Positions 11,040 through 22,300 of a DNA stretch of 64,000 nucleotides are shown here, one piece after another. Location: contig JAHQIY010000011.1 of the NCBI GenBank assembly GCA_019054805.1, positions 191,001 through 255,000 of the forward strand. The letters are read 5' to 3'. The translations under genes and the position numbers were made by a program. The stretch's first letter is position 1. Every line of letters begins with the position of its first letter. The stretch is from Brachionus manjavacas (taxonomy: Eukaryota; Rotifera; Eurotatoria; Ploima; Brachionidae). The notes below the pieces were generated by a model, which was not told the DNA's origin, searched no databases, and was given only the letters and a program-made list of their open reading frames with translations.

Positions 11040-11560
11040 TAGATTAAATTAATCAAATTTTAAAAGTGAAAAAAAGCTCTATTTTTGGAAGTTTTGGAAG
11101 GTTTATATGCGTCCTTAATCAAAAATGTTTTAGCATAGGTGAGATTTACTTTGGTGCTTGGCCCAAAAGCATGTCTTAATTAGTGGTGCAGAATAATTGA
11201 ACGATGGAATACGGTACTCTTATTTAATAGAAAAATTATTAACTTAATAAAATTTTAAAAAATGAAAATTTTTTTTTATTTGTTAACACCTTTAAACACA
11301 TGCTTATCTTTTTTATTTATTTTGATTTTTCTAACTAAATCTAAATTAACAATCGATGGAATTTAAAAATTTAAAAAAATTAAAGTGATTTTTTTTTATA
11401 TTTTTTTTTAATTCTGTTTTAAAGATAAGCCTTTATTTGATGGAAAAATTGTTTTAAATAAAAACTGTGCTAATATTAGGCCATTTTTGACCCGATTTTA
11501 GACGTATAATTTAAATACAAATATTAATAATTTATTGTTTAATCATATAAATATTTGTTT
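11040..11560. other. AT-rich intergenic stretch
   Basis: AT-rich with homopolymer runs. No gene recognised. Confidence 0.5.
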
Positions 11561-11566
11561 TGTCGG

Positions 11567-12152
11567 TTAAATACCAAGAGTAATTGTTTTTAATAAGAAA
11601 TTTGCTAATTCTTCTTTGGAGTTTCTAATAAATTCAATTATAAAAGATTTAATCTCAATTTTTTTGAAATTAATGCTGTTCAAAACGTCCCATTCACCAC
11701 CTTCGACATCGAGTGAAAAAAAATCGGCTTTCTTTACATTGATTGCAGAAAGAATTGTTTGTAGCGAAAAACAAGGAACATAAACATCTTTGAACTTGTA
11801 AGGAATATTTTTAGAAATACCAGAGGAAAAGATTTTATTTCTTCCTGAAAATGTGCCTGTTTCATACATTCTAAATTTTGCTATCATTGGTGTTTTATCG
11901 AATGCATTTTTCTTTTTTTTTCAAGATGCTTTGGTATGATAAAGGAAGTGGTTCAATTAAAATTCCCGACCAATTTCTCTCTCGTTCGAAAAACAAAGAA
12001 TTTGAAAATGTTTCGCCATTATATGCGCCAGCCTCCACCAAAAACCCATTTCTCAGACCACTGAGCATTTTGTCAATCTTTAACGATTCTCCAAATTGAC
12101 TGAAGTCTTTTCTTTCTGGCTGATGTAATTTAAGCTGACCAGTTGCTTCCAA
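11567..12152 (-). pseudogene. FkbM-type SAM-dependent methyltransferase, frameshifted
   Basis: The N-terminal part (12152-11895) has the SAM-binding signature GFLVEAGAYNGETFSNSLFF and NWSGILIEPLPLSYQSIL. The C-terminal part (11887-11567) has MIAKFRMYETGTFSGRN, KADFFSLDVEGGEWDVLNSI and SFIIE, the conserved end of the FkbM domain. The two halves are in different frames, and the change coincides with an A-homopolymer around 11900-11920. That could be a mutation or a sequencing indel. The tail after SFIIE is shorter than usual. The reading frame enters through an acceptor-like AG just upstream (near 12158) with no ATG, so a 5' exon is expected. The methyl acceptor is unknown; family members act on hydroxyl groups of sugars or small metabolites. 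Confidence 0.75.
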
Positions 12153-12569
12153 GAACTATTTATTTTGCAGTAGTGATCATGTGAAAATTAAATTTACAAA
12201 TTAGAAGATATCAAACTTTTTATAATAAAAAATTTATTTATTTAAAGCAAGTAAGCTAAAAAACAAATGATTAGGTTAAAATTTTTTAAAAATATATATC
12301 ATTCTTCCAAATATTCCATGTATGTATACTTGAAGGAATTTCAAAAAAAAATTGTTTGCTTTGTGATCAAAAGATCTATTTTTCGATTTCCAATAGTATT
12401 TAAAAATTATTTTGGAATTTGGGACAAATTTTTTATGGTTTATTTAAAAATTCAGTTATTTAATTTTGACAAATAATATATAATAAAAATTTATTTTGTT
12501 ACACCTAAAAATAAAAAATGAATTGTAAAACTATTTTAAAAAAACATACATAAAAGGTCTTGATCGCTA

Positions 12570-12790
12570 CTTTCCTTGAACACACATCGGCCTCGCCGAG
12601 TCCAAAAACGCCATCATGAGATTGTCAAATATGACTCGTTGACTCGGATGTATCGGGCGATCATTATCGGAAGCGAGAAGTAAGTAAAGACGCTCCTTGA
12701 GCTTGGTGCTCACTTGTAGGATAGTACACTTGATGTATTAGTTTTGCACCTCCTCTACGACTGATCCTGTACATATATAATAAGATTATT
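12570..12790 (-). other. Unidentified coding-like segment
   Basis: A GC-richer island in AT-rich DNA. The minus strand reads LQVSTKLKERLYLLLASDND, then RPIHPSQRVIFDNLMMAF and LDSARPMCVQGK to a TAG near 12570. A TAA interrupts the frame slightly upstream, just before an AG that could be a splice acceptor (...ATACATCAAG). This looks like a terminal exon or an exon remnant. I do not recognise the protein. Confidence 0.4.
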
Positions 12791-12799
12791 TACATGTTA

Positions 12800-13730
12800 A
12801 TCCGCAAGCGAATTAGTCTCATATCACTTCAATTACTTGTAAAGTGAACATTTAACTTCATACATTGTTTACAATCTTTCTATAAACAATATTCACACTA
12901 TTTTCAGTCTTCTAATTTAGTGGCTCACAGGAACGTGGCGCCACTTCTTTCTTTATATTTTTTAGCAATTAACTCTTTAAACTCAAACAATCTTTTCATC
13001 TAAAAATTCCCTATAAAAGGATACAACACCTCTTAGTTTTTTTGTATCTTTAAACTTAAATTTCAAGTAATAAATGCTTCAAAAAAAATTTAGATTAATT
13101 TTATGATTAATATTAGCTGATATCAGTTATGTTTGTCCTTTTTCTTTTTTTAATTTTTATTTTTCTTGTTTTGATCTTTAATTTTTAAAAAAGCTTATGA
13201 GAAAAGAAACATCCCTTTTTTTTGACAGAACTACGTCGCTTCTTGTTTTTAAAAGAGAGTTTTGTCTTGTTTTGTAAATATAAAATCAATCCATTGCACT
13301 TATACGCTTGATACAAAGAAAGGAGTGTGAGCACTCTGTTTTGGAGGCAAAAACGTTTGGCGGAGTTCAAGAATCTAAAAATAAAAAAAACCTTAATAAA
13401 CACTATATAAGTGACTATATACTTTATTTTTCTAAAGCGCTTCTGTTAAATTAAATAGAAGTTAAATTGGTTTTTTCTATTGTGTTTTATAACAATTTTA
13501 AATACAATTTTGAAAATTCATTGAAAATATGCTATACTTGAGATTTGTTTTATTTTAAAAATATTTGGAGAAATTTTTGCAATGTAGCTCTATTGAAATT
13601 AAAAAGTTTTTCAAACATTGAATATTTTGTTTTATTTTAGATGGCTATTTAAGAAATTTTTTATTTTTATAGAAATATTGATAAAAGAATAATAGATCAT
13701 TAATTTTTTCAAATTATTAATTAAAAATCA
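12800..13730. other. AT-rich stretch, nothing recognised
   Basis: AT-rich. A minus-strand open frame at 13185-13403 has no recognisable motif and low-complexity composition; I do not call it a gene. Confidence 0.4.
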
Positions 13731-13744
13731 AGCTAGAAGATTTA

Positions 13745-14032
13745 GTGAAAGGCCAATACGATTTCTCTTCGAACAAAATATGGATTATAAAGTTCGAACA
13801 CGCCTTTACCGCATCGAAAGTCTTTGAACTTTTAATCGAAATTAATGGTGAATTTTTTAAGATTGAAGATGCAAACAAATTGCCTGAGACAAGAATATAC
13901 TCGATATTTAGGTTTCACTATCTCCCAGAAGATTTCAACAAGGAATTACTTCGAGATCAATTAGTTAGAAATTTGACTGGTCCAACAGTTCTATACGGAT
14001 TAAAGTGCGTAATTTCAATTGCTGGACAGTAA
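13745..14032 (+). pseudogene. LINE ORF1 fragment with internal deletion
   Basis: The 95-codon frame reads KVFELLIEINGEFFKIEDAN, then FRFHYLPEDFNKELLRDQ and LVRNLTGPTVLYGLKCVI. The minus-strand ORF1 at 32580-33660 has the same blocks with about 40 additional residues between EDFN and LVRNL, so this copy carries an internal deletion. The zinc-knuckle part is lost after the stop at 14032. Protein function in such elements is RNA binding and RNP assembly. Confidence 0.7.
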
Positions 14033-14229
14033 CAAAATTGCTTTTTTTGTAAAAAAAAATAAAAGATCAAACTAATGATAAGGAAAACAATGAAATTAAT
14101 GGCGTAATTCAAGACAATAATACTGGACAGAATTCAGATGAAAACAACAGCGATTTTATACAAAAACAGTCAAATTCATACATACAATGATAAAAGATCT
14201 ATCAAGTCAATTTTCCTATAAGAACAGGC

Positions 14230-14815
14230 ACACTGGAACTGTCTTCACTTACCTAGTGGGGTTCATCTCTTGGGAAATTTTTTAGCTCAAAAACGTCCCG
14301 ACATTGTTTTGCTCAAAAAATTAAAGAGAGATTTGAGTGAGGCAAATATTTATCTTGATTTTCACAATTATCAATTCATAACAAAACCACGCAACAAGTA
14401 TGGAGGAGGAGTAGCTATTTAAATTAAAGAAGGAATTGAATTTATACAAGATTTTTCTTATTAGGAATTCAATTCCGAACTCATTTGTATAAAACTAAAT
14501 TTAGGAAAGAAATATAATTAGTTGTATTTAGTCTTTATAATCCACCCAATGTACTTCTGAACTTAGAGCTTTTTAAAACAGTTAATAAAATAGCTAGAAC
14601 AAAGCAAATAGGCTGCGTAGGGGAAAACGAAAACGGTAAAATGTTGGAAAGAATAATTAATGAGTTAGACTTTTCAGTAATCAATGATGAGCGCCCTACT
14701 TTCAATGTTTTTAATAAGTATTGCTTTGAAATTCTTGCTCTTTTTTTAGCTTCATCTTCATTAATTGACAAAAATACCGACTTCAATGTCATAAATAATC
14801 AAGACAAGTGACCAT
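14230..14815 (+). pseudogene. LINE APE-type endonuclease remnant
   Basis: In several frames the segment shows LAQKRPDIVLLKKLK, KYGGGVAI, the SLYNPPN region, and NGKMLERIINELDFSVINDE followed by RPTFNVF. These are the conserved blocks of the apurinic-type endonuclease of jockey/CR1-like LINEs. Multiple stops and indels rule out activity. Confidence 0.7.
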
Positions 14816-15654
14816 TTCCAAATCGAGGCATCAATTTTTATGGGCTTTCAATTAGAAAATAAATCTTCAGCTAAAAATTTAACTATAAGAAAGCGAACTG
14901 GCAATTATTTAGTGAGATTTTAAATTCTCAAATAGCTATTTTCCCTGAAAGTTCCATCACTATAGATCAACTAAATGATAAAATTACAGTAAAAATCATT
15001 TCTGCTTCTCGAAAAGCATTCCTTATCTTTCTCAGAAAATCTCAAAATCAGTCTTCCCCCGAACATTGTTATTCTGGTAAAAAAACGCAGGAAAGTAAGA
15101 AGAAACTTCCAAATTTAATCCCAAATTTGATTTCAAATGACAAGGAATTCAAAACTAATGAAGAAAAGGGAAAATGCTTTGGAGAATTCAGATCTTCAAT
15201 ATTTAGTCCTAATTCTGATTTAATTGATACTAATAAAGTTTTCGAAATACTTAATTCTAACTCTGAATTTTTTAGAAATTATGACCAGTGTAATTTTAAT
15301 GATCCAATTTGCTTAAATGAATTAGTTTTGGCTTTATAAAGATTGAAAAAATAAGCGGCATCAGGACCTGACCAAAAACAAAATCTAATGTTAAAAAACT
15401 TACCTAGAAATTCATTAATATAAATCATAAAGCTTTTCAATTTATCTCTTTGAGAAGGTAAGGTCCCGAAAGCGTGGAAAACTTCGAACATTACAATCTT
15501 TCAAAAAAAGCCTCTGATTTACAAGATCCTTTAAATTATAGACCAATTAGTATAACGAGTTGTTTAGGAAAGTTACTAATATGAGGAAGGATAATGAGCC
15601 AAAAAGAAATTAATTTTCTTGGTAAAAAATTTGATTCTAAATTAAATTTTAATA

Positions 15655-16394
15655 CAGTCAATCCTCCGTACAACGAAACCCCATAGAACGAAAAACCCTA
15701 TAGAACGAATTCGATTATCAGAACCGAATTCGATCAATGGAAAATGAATACTTTTTATCTTCTATAGAACGAATTTCGATGCAACGAAAACCCGATACAA
15801 CAAGGTTCTTCTAACGAACCAATTAATCTTTTTCTTAAGAAATAAAACTTCATACAACGAAAAATCAAAAAAAAATTCGCACCTTTATATTTAAAAAAAA
15901 AATCTTGACATTTAATTAACTAATTGGAAATAAAGCAAAAATTTAATTGTTCTTTATTTGACTTTATCTATATTCTTTCAATAAAAAATATATATTTACA
16001 GGTAAAAATTTTATCTGTTAATCTTTTTATTAAAATGAGTGAAAATTTATCTAATCCTGTCCCAAAAAAACGAAAATGTTATTCACTTGAAACAAAAATT
16101 GAAATAATAAAAAAGCATACAGACCAAAAAATAACGAATACTGCTCTTGCAAAAGAATATAACGCAAACCCCTCAACAATTTCAACAATTTTAGCATCGA
16201 AATCAAAGCTTTTAGAAATGTATGAGAAAAATTTAGTTGGATCAGAAAAAAAACGAATGAAACTTTCGAAATTCAAAATAATAAATCTTAAAATTTATTC
16301 AATGCTTTTGTATGGGATTTTCGATAGAACGAATTTCGATACAACGAATATAAAAATTTCCGCCCAACTTTGTCGTTATATCTAGGATTGACTG
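15655..16394 (+). mobile_element. Tigger/pogo-like deletion derivative with TA target duplication
   Basis: Terminal inverted repeats begin CAGTCAATCCT at 15655 and end AGGATTGACTG at 16394, flanked by TA on both sides (15653-15654 and 16395-16396). The 740 bp body keeps only a CENP-B/psq-type DNA-binding N-terminus. The subterminal region holds iterated ATAGAACGAA words on the left, and a 24 bp motif (15763-15787) recurs in direct orientation near the right end (16322-16346). The DDE catalytic region is absent. Confidence 0.85.
16035..16270 (+). pseudogene. CENP-B/psq helix-turn-helix N-terminus of a Tigger transposase
   Basis: The Met at 16035 starts MSENLSNPVPKKRKCYSLET and leads into KIEIIKKHTDQKITNTALAK and EYNANPSTISTILASKSKLL. 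This is the classic N-terminal DNA-binding helix-turn-helix of CENP-B-like transposases, with a basic KKRK stretch that could act as a nuclear signal. After about 80 residues similarity ends and the frame runs into element-end DNA. It could in principle bind element ends without cleaving, but expression is unknown. Confidence 0.75.
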
Positions 16395-16948
16395 TATATT
16401 AGTAGACGAAATTAAAGAACGCTGCAACAAAAGGCCAAATATTATTAAGATATTGTCAAATAAAAAATGGCGTCATACTCAAAACACAATTGGAAATTTG
16501 TATAAATCTTTAGTCGGATCAATTTTAGACTATTCTTTTCCTTGCTTGAATTCATTTTCAGAAAATAATACCAAAAAATTATAGCAGTTAGATTTATCCT
16601 TAAGTTAAAATATGATACTCCCTCCAACATCGTGCATCATGAAGCTTTCAATAAACTTAAATTACTAAAAGTCTCTAATCGGCTTTTTGAGTTGAGTGAG
16701 AGATATGTTTGTGATTAATTTCCTTTTTTCCTGAAAGCTGAACTATGTAAACATGTGCCACATGTTACTAACTATGTCTTCAAGTTACTTTCTTACTATT
16801 TTTTTTAGACTTATTTACTTTATTTTTATTTTTTTTTATCTCATTTTATTAACTTTAATTTTATTTTTTATATTTATTTTTATTTTTTTAATTTATTCTG
16901 AAAGAGCCCTAGCTCGGTAAAGAAAACAAATAAATAAATAAATAAAAT

Positions 16949-18100
16949 TTTTAATGTAATAAACTTATCGATTTTTGTCATAAAGGTTGTAGCTCATGAG
17001 CTATCATAATTTAATAATAATATTTGTCCCTTTTCTATCCTTGTGGATAATGGGGATGCGCTCAACTGCTTTTCAAGTGCCTTTTTGAGCAACGGCCTAG
17101 ATCTGACACAGAGGCTACTTCATCGAGTTGATCATCTACACCGCATTTATCTATATATGTAAATAATTCTCTGTGTTCCATTTAGAGATTTACGAGAACT
17201 CGAGTATTAAAAACATTGAGCATAGAAAGATACTTTTTGTCCTTATGATTATATAGAAAATCCACATCAAGTTTTTTCTAAAATTCTCAATTTTTTTAAG
17301 AACTTGAGAATTTATAAATTTGAGAAAATACTTCACGCTGGTAGAAAAAGATGAAGATTTGATGAACTATTGAAAAGGTACAAGCCATTGAAGACTGTGT
17401 CAAATTACCCTCCGTCCTTCTATTGTTAGCGTTGCAAATATTTAGAAAATTAAGTCTTATTAAGTTAAATTAAGTAAAATTGAAGCATGCTTGGAATCTC
17501 AAAAATAATTTCAAGCAGAAATTTTGAATGAAATTAAGGGAATGAGAAATGATTTCAAATTATTTCTTGAGCAAATGGGGAGTATTCTATTTTGTAAGTA
17601 TATTTTGTTTAATAGAAATTAAACATGAAAAAAATTTCAATTGTAAATCTAGTCTAAGAAGGCAAGTGATAGAAAAGAAAATAAGAAAAAAAGGGTTGTC
17701 AATAGTCCTAAATAATCACGTGATAAGCCATGTTTTAGTAAATTTATTTTGGAGGATGAGCAAGAGGAAAGAGAAGAAGACAAGTAAACAGATGAAAAAG
17801 ATGACGAAAGAGAGGTTGCAAATAATGATGAATATGTTGATGAAAGTGGTGGTGATGATGAAGATTGTGATGAAAATGACGGTGAAGATAATGATGATGG
17901 TAATGAAGAGGGTGAAGAAGAGAACGAGGATCGTGGTCATAATTTTTTTTTGAAACTGAAAAAAATATTTGAAACATCGTACTTTTTCAATCTTATTTCA
18001 ACATTGGATATATTTTGTAAACCAAACACAAAAAATTAAACTACTTTTAATTTTATATTTTTTTATAAAAAATTTGAGAAGACAAAGCTATCGGTAGCTG
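16949..18100 (+). other. Degenerate coding-like patches including an acidic tract
   Basis: Two patches stand out. At 17040-17165 the minus strand reads KCGVDDQLDEVASVSDLG and then RCSKRHLKSS. At 17500-17975 the plus strand has EILNEIKGMRNDFKLFLEQ ending at a good donor (GTAAGTA, near 17595), then a very acidic run of Asp/Glu/Asn (about 17755-17945) with one internal stop at 17787. A transposon-derived protein with an acidic tail is possible. I do not recognise either. Confidence 0.25.
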
Positions 18101-18109
18101 CTTAGATTT

Positions 18110-18275
18110 ATTGTAAATGAACGCTAACAAACTTATGCTTACGGTATTTGTTACGGTATCGCTTACGGTAACGCTTACGCTTACGGAAACGCTTACCTTA
18201 CGGTTCGCTTACGGTCCGCTTACGGGAGGGTAACGCTCACGGTAACCGTTACCTTAGGTAACGTTACATTTCTGC
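18110..18275. repeat. Degenerate tandem repeat built on CGCTTACGGTAA
   Basis: About a dozen imperfect units of CTTACGG/CGCTTACGGTAA follow one another in both spellings (GGTAACGC, GCTTACGG, TTACCTTA). The block is strikingly GC-rich for this window. GGTAACC-type words make it partly self-complementary. Confidence 0.75.
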
Positions 18276-18279
18276 GTGA

Positions 18280-19200
18280 TCTACAGTAAGCATGTTAAAA
18301 TTTGAAATATAATTGAGCAATTTTTTTTAGAAATGTAAAATATAAAAAAACTTGCCCAATGTAAAAACAGGATTTTCTAACTTGTATAGAGATATTTTTT
18401 GATATTTGTCGGTACTGAAATCTTTAAATGGTCGAATAAGCCATTGGAAAATTTAGATTTTGGTGCATTTTTGATCTATTAAGTTTGCTTCGGAAACTTA
18501 AGCCATTAAATGATGATCTATTGTCTTGATGGAATCTATGTTGATTTTGATTCTGACTAAAAATGTTGAAATATCTTCGATTCAAATTAGTATTAATATT
18601 GTACCGTAAAACCTTACATATAAACCCGGGTTTGTAGTCAAAAAGCGGTCTTCCCCCATCCCCTCAAAAAAATGTTACAAGTCCTTTTAATATCAAGAAT
18701 TATTAAATAATAACCACGGATTTAGAAAATAAAATAAAATTAAAAAGCTTCTAAAAAAATAATTAATTTTAATATATAAGCCCAGAGCGTGACTTTTTTT
18801 TCTAAAGTTTAATCCTATGGGATATCTACAGTACGTTTCAAAACAAAGTTAACAGGCTGCTGAAGCGGTTTTAAAGCCGCTCTTAAACACTGCTTAAGCA
18901 TTGTTTTGAAAAATTGTTAATTTTGTTTAGAGATGTATTGTAATAAGTTAATTATACACACCCATGCGCTTTAATTGAATGCTACTGTTTGTTATGGCAG
19001 TAATGGTAATTTCAATGATAATATAATTTCGAATGAATTCATCGAAAAATGTCTTTTGCCATACATATATTCAAATGAATTTAATTAATTGTATTTGATT
19101 ATTGACCAAGCACCGTGTCTTTTAACAGTCTATTAATTTATTAAAGATTTTTTCTAATAAAAAATAGGGTCTAAATTAAAAAATATATGTTGCACCTGTC
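18280..19200. other. Non-coding stretch, possible MITE debris
   Basis: No gene seen. Around 18600-18960 there is less AT-rich DNA with short inverted words (GAAGCGG / CCGCTC), which could be remains of a small DNA transposon. I cannot define its ends. Confidence 0.25.
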
Positions 19201-19345
19201 ATTACTTTTTCAAATTATTTTAATTTTCTTATTTTGACTTGTTTTATTTTTTTTATTTTCACTTTAAATTTTAATTATTTTTTAATCTAAAGGAGCTTAA
19301 GCTCGGCACATACAAATAAATAAATAATAAATAATAAAAAAAATA
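19200..19345 (+). mobile_element. Orphan LINE 3' end
   Basis: The sequence GGAGCTTAAGCTCGGCACAT followed by (AAATAAAT)n at 19290-19340 matches the 3' ends of the LINEs at 16896-16948 and 26244-26300. Nothing upstream is recognisable as LINE coding sequence, so it is a severely 5'-truncated copy. Confidence 0.55.
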
Positions 19346-19370
19346 TTATTTAATAAATTTGCCAATTTTT

Positions 19371-22300
19371 TTAAATTAAAATTTTAATAATGATGGCCAA
19401 AATGAAGAAAAAATAGCCTTTATCATAGTAATTTAAAGCAGATGATTTACTTCCATTCATTTTTGTATTTATCCAGTCAATATATCTGGGCACTTTGGTA
19501 AAATAACTAGATAAATTGTTCAAACATTCTCTGTCTTTATTTACCAAACCAAAACTTGTCAATCCATACAAATACCAATTTCCTCCAGATGAATACATTA
19601 GAGGTCCACCCGAGTCTCCAAAGCAAACATTTGATTCCCTTGGACCAGGATCATAGGCACAATAATGTAAATCTGGATCAATTGGACAAATTGTTGAGTT
19701 TTCGTAAATTTGCATGGTTGTTTGATACAAAATTTTTGATGAACTAGGACCACTCGGACTTGTGTATCCCCTTTTTATTAAAAAAGATTATTTTTATTTT
19801 GGCTACCTTAATTTAAAGCGTGAAGCATGAATAATTGTTTTCATCACTCAATACAGAATTTTTCTTAAATTTATAAATATTAAAATAATAAATAATTCAA
19901 GTTTTTTAAAATTAAAATAATTTAAATTTTCCATTCTTTAAAATTCTTAAGAGTATGCTCGACAATTTTCTTCAAATTTGATTCAAATTACGGTTTTTTT
20001 TTTCAACATTGGATAATAAAGATAATTCAATTATTTTTAATTTATCTTTACTCAATTTTTATGCAAAACTACCAAGTTAAGGAAACATTTAGAAATATAT
20101 TTTTGTGTTTAATAATTATATAAATAAATATATATAAATATAAATCTTTTTAGGCTTTTTTTCTCAAAATTATGAAGAATAAGGTAAATTAGAAAATAAT
20201 TATCACTTGAATTGTCAGAATTGGGAAATTCAGTGAAGTTTGTAAAAAAGATTGCTTAATTTGATCATGGAAATGGTTGCAGCGGACTTCTTCCATGACG
20301 GCGCGACCAGTGTCTGCATTTCGTAGTGTCGAACAAAAATTAAGCAAACAAACAAACCAAACAAATTGAATTCAAAATTATTTTTAATTGTAAAATAGAA
20401 TCAATGTAAATCTTTCTAATTTTTTTTGTCATCGCTGAATCTTGCGTAATTTTCGAAATAAATAATTATAAAATAATTAATAATTTGATTATAATAAAAG
20501 TAATAGATTAATTTAGATTTTCAAAAAAATTTCATGTATTTGGTTTTACTTGAAATATGGGAACTTTTGGAACGGAACAGAATTAAAACCTAGACTACAA
20601 ATTTTAACAGAAAAATGATACCTTAAATATTTATATTTAAACGCAGTTCTAAAAACGTTTATTTATATTTATATATATATATATATATATATAAGTTTAT
20701 TTATAATTTTCAAAAAATTATTTAAATTTAGAGAAATTTTACCATTTTCTTAAAACGAAAATGCAAATTGTATTGAAAAGTAATGCCACATTAAACAAAT
20801 CTTTCATAAATCGAAAATTATCCCGATTTAAGATAAATCTTAATATTTAAAACCCAAATATGTAAAAAAAGTAAAATTTTCATGCATATACTTACGATAA
20901 ATAACTTTAATATCTGAATGAAGTGCTTATACAATTGTCTAAATCCATTTTTTTAGATTACATAATATATATTAATTTTTTTACAACTTAAAAATAGATT
21001 TTAATTAAAATATTAAGAAAATAAAAAAACATTCAAATTCATTGAAATTTCTTACAAGAAATGTTGTTTGTACGGTATGAATCACAAAAAGTTAGAATCA
21101 AGTTGAAAAAAATAAAAATATTGTTTTATTTGCAATTAAAAAAATCGTTAATTATGAATTTTTTTCAAATAATAGCTTTTTTAAAGTAAGACTACCTTCA
21201 ATTTGACAAAATAGAGAAAAAATGGGTAAAAATAAAATAACTGGTCAATAGAGATGGCAAATTGCATGTTTTTGAAAAATCAGACAAAGACTTAAAGAGA
21301 AATAGCCGAGTTAACGAGATAATGAACAAAAAAACAATCAAATAGAAAAAAAAGTTTAATTCTAACTTTTTGTGACATACTTTACAGAAATATCCATAAA
21401 ATCATTTAATCAACACTTATGAAAAAAAAATTTTAAAATCATTAATAAGAATTAATAATAAGAATTTTTCAATATAATTAATAAAATCAATCAATTAAAT
21501 AATCATTACTAATTTCTTTTTCTTTTTTATTATTATTCTGGCAGCAGAGCAACAGGTAAAACCTTGTTACAATTAAAAACAAATTTATTATCTTTTAATT
21601 TTTTTCTATTTTTCTAATTTTTGGTTTTAGCTTCGCATTAAATTTCTAAATTTAAATAAAAAGTCTTTTTAAAATTTTAATTTTTTGTAGTTTTAAAAAA
21701 AAATTAAGACAAATCGGGAGTCATAAAAATAATTTGACTTTTATTGCCGATAAGTTAAATTATTCATAGATAGTCCCTTAAATTTCTTTTATTTTTCACG
21801 CAAAAAGTATTGTGAATTCTGGAAAAAAAAACAAAAAAAATATTTTTTAGTTACAATCCAGGATCTGCTGAAATTTATTAATTTTTTTGAAGAGGAAAAT
21901 TTTTAATCAGATATTAATTTTCAAAAATAATCCAAATGCTGTTAATTTTTATATTTTCTTATTATTCATTCTATTTTAATAATTTAATTTAATTTTAAAA
22001 TATTTTCATTTTAAAAATTGTCTAAAATATTAAAATAACCAAAATTTTCTACTTGCCATCCGATTGTATAGACCTGTTGATCAATTATAGTATTTTCATC
22101 AGTTGAACCCGGAAGACAAATTGTGGATATTTTACTAGATTCAGATATTTTTTCAGTTAGCTTAATCAAAGCAATATCGTTTTCCATACTTATTGAATTG
22201 TAGTTTTCATGTAAAGTAACTCGGGATACTTGATATGTTGTTATATTAGCCTCATTTAAATTATTTGTGCCAGCTTTAATGTAAAACAAACTGGAGGAAA

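Larger units (their letters stand above)
13745..16948 (+). mobile_element. Non-LTR retrotransposon (jockey/CR1-like LINE), deleted and interrupted by a Tigger element
   Basis: From 5' to 3': an ORF1 fragment (13745-14032), an APE-type endonuclease region (14230-14815), the linker and first part of RT (14870-15580), a Tigger insertion (15655-16394), the LINE C-terminal region (16397-16730), and a 3' end with GAGCCCTAGCTCGGTAAAG and a (TAAA)n tail at 16928-16947. Stops and frameshifts occur throughout. The RT catalytic core is missing: the text jumps from an NYRPIS-like block (about 15540) to FLGKKFDSKLNF (about 15620). Joining across the Tigger restores continuous LINE-type sequence, so the Tigger inserted later. 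Confidence 0.85.

Noticed and set aside
12267-12476. Plus-strand open frame of 69 codons
   Set aside because: Phe/Lys/Ile-rich composition typical of random AT-rich sequence.
13185-13403. Minus-strand open frame of 72 codons
   Set aside because: Lys/Phe-rich, low-complexity, no motif and no supporting splice sites.
17716-17977. Minus-strand frames rich in His or Ile/Thr
   Set aside because: They are antisense readings of the GAT/GAA-rich acidic tract at 17755-17945, with no motif of their own.
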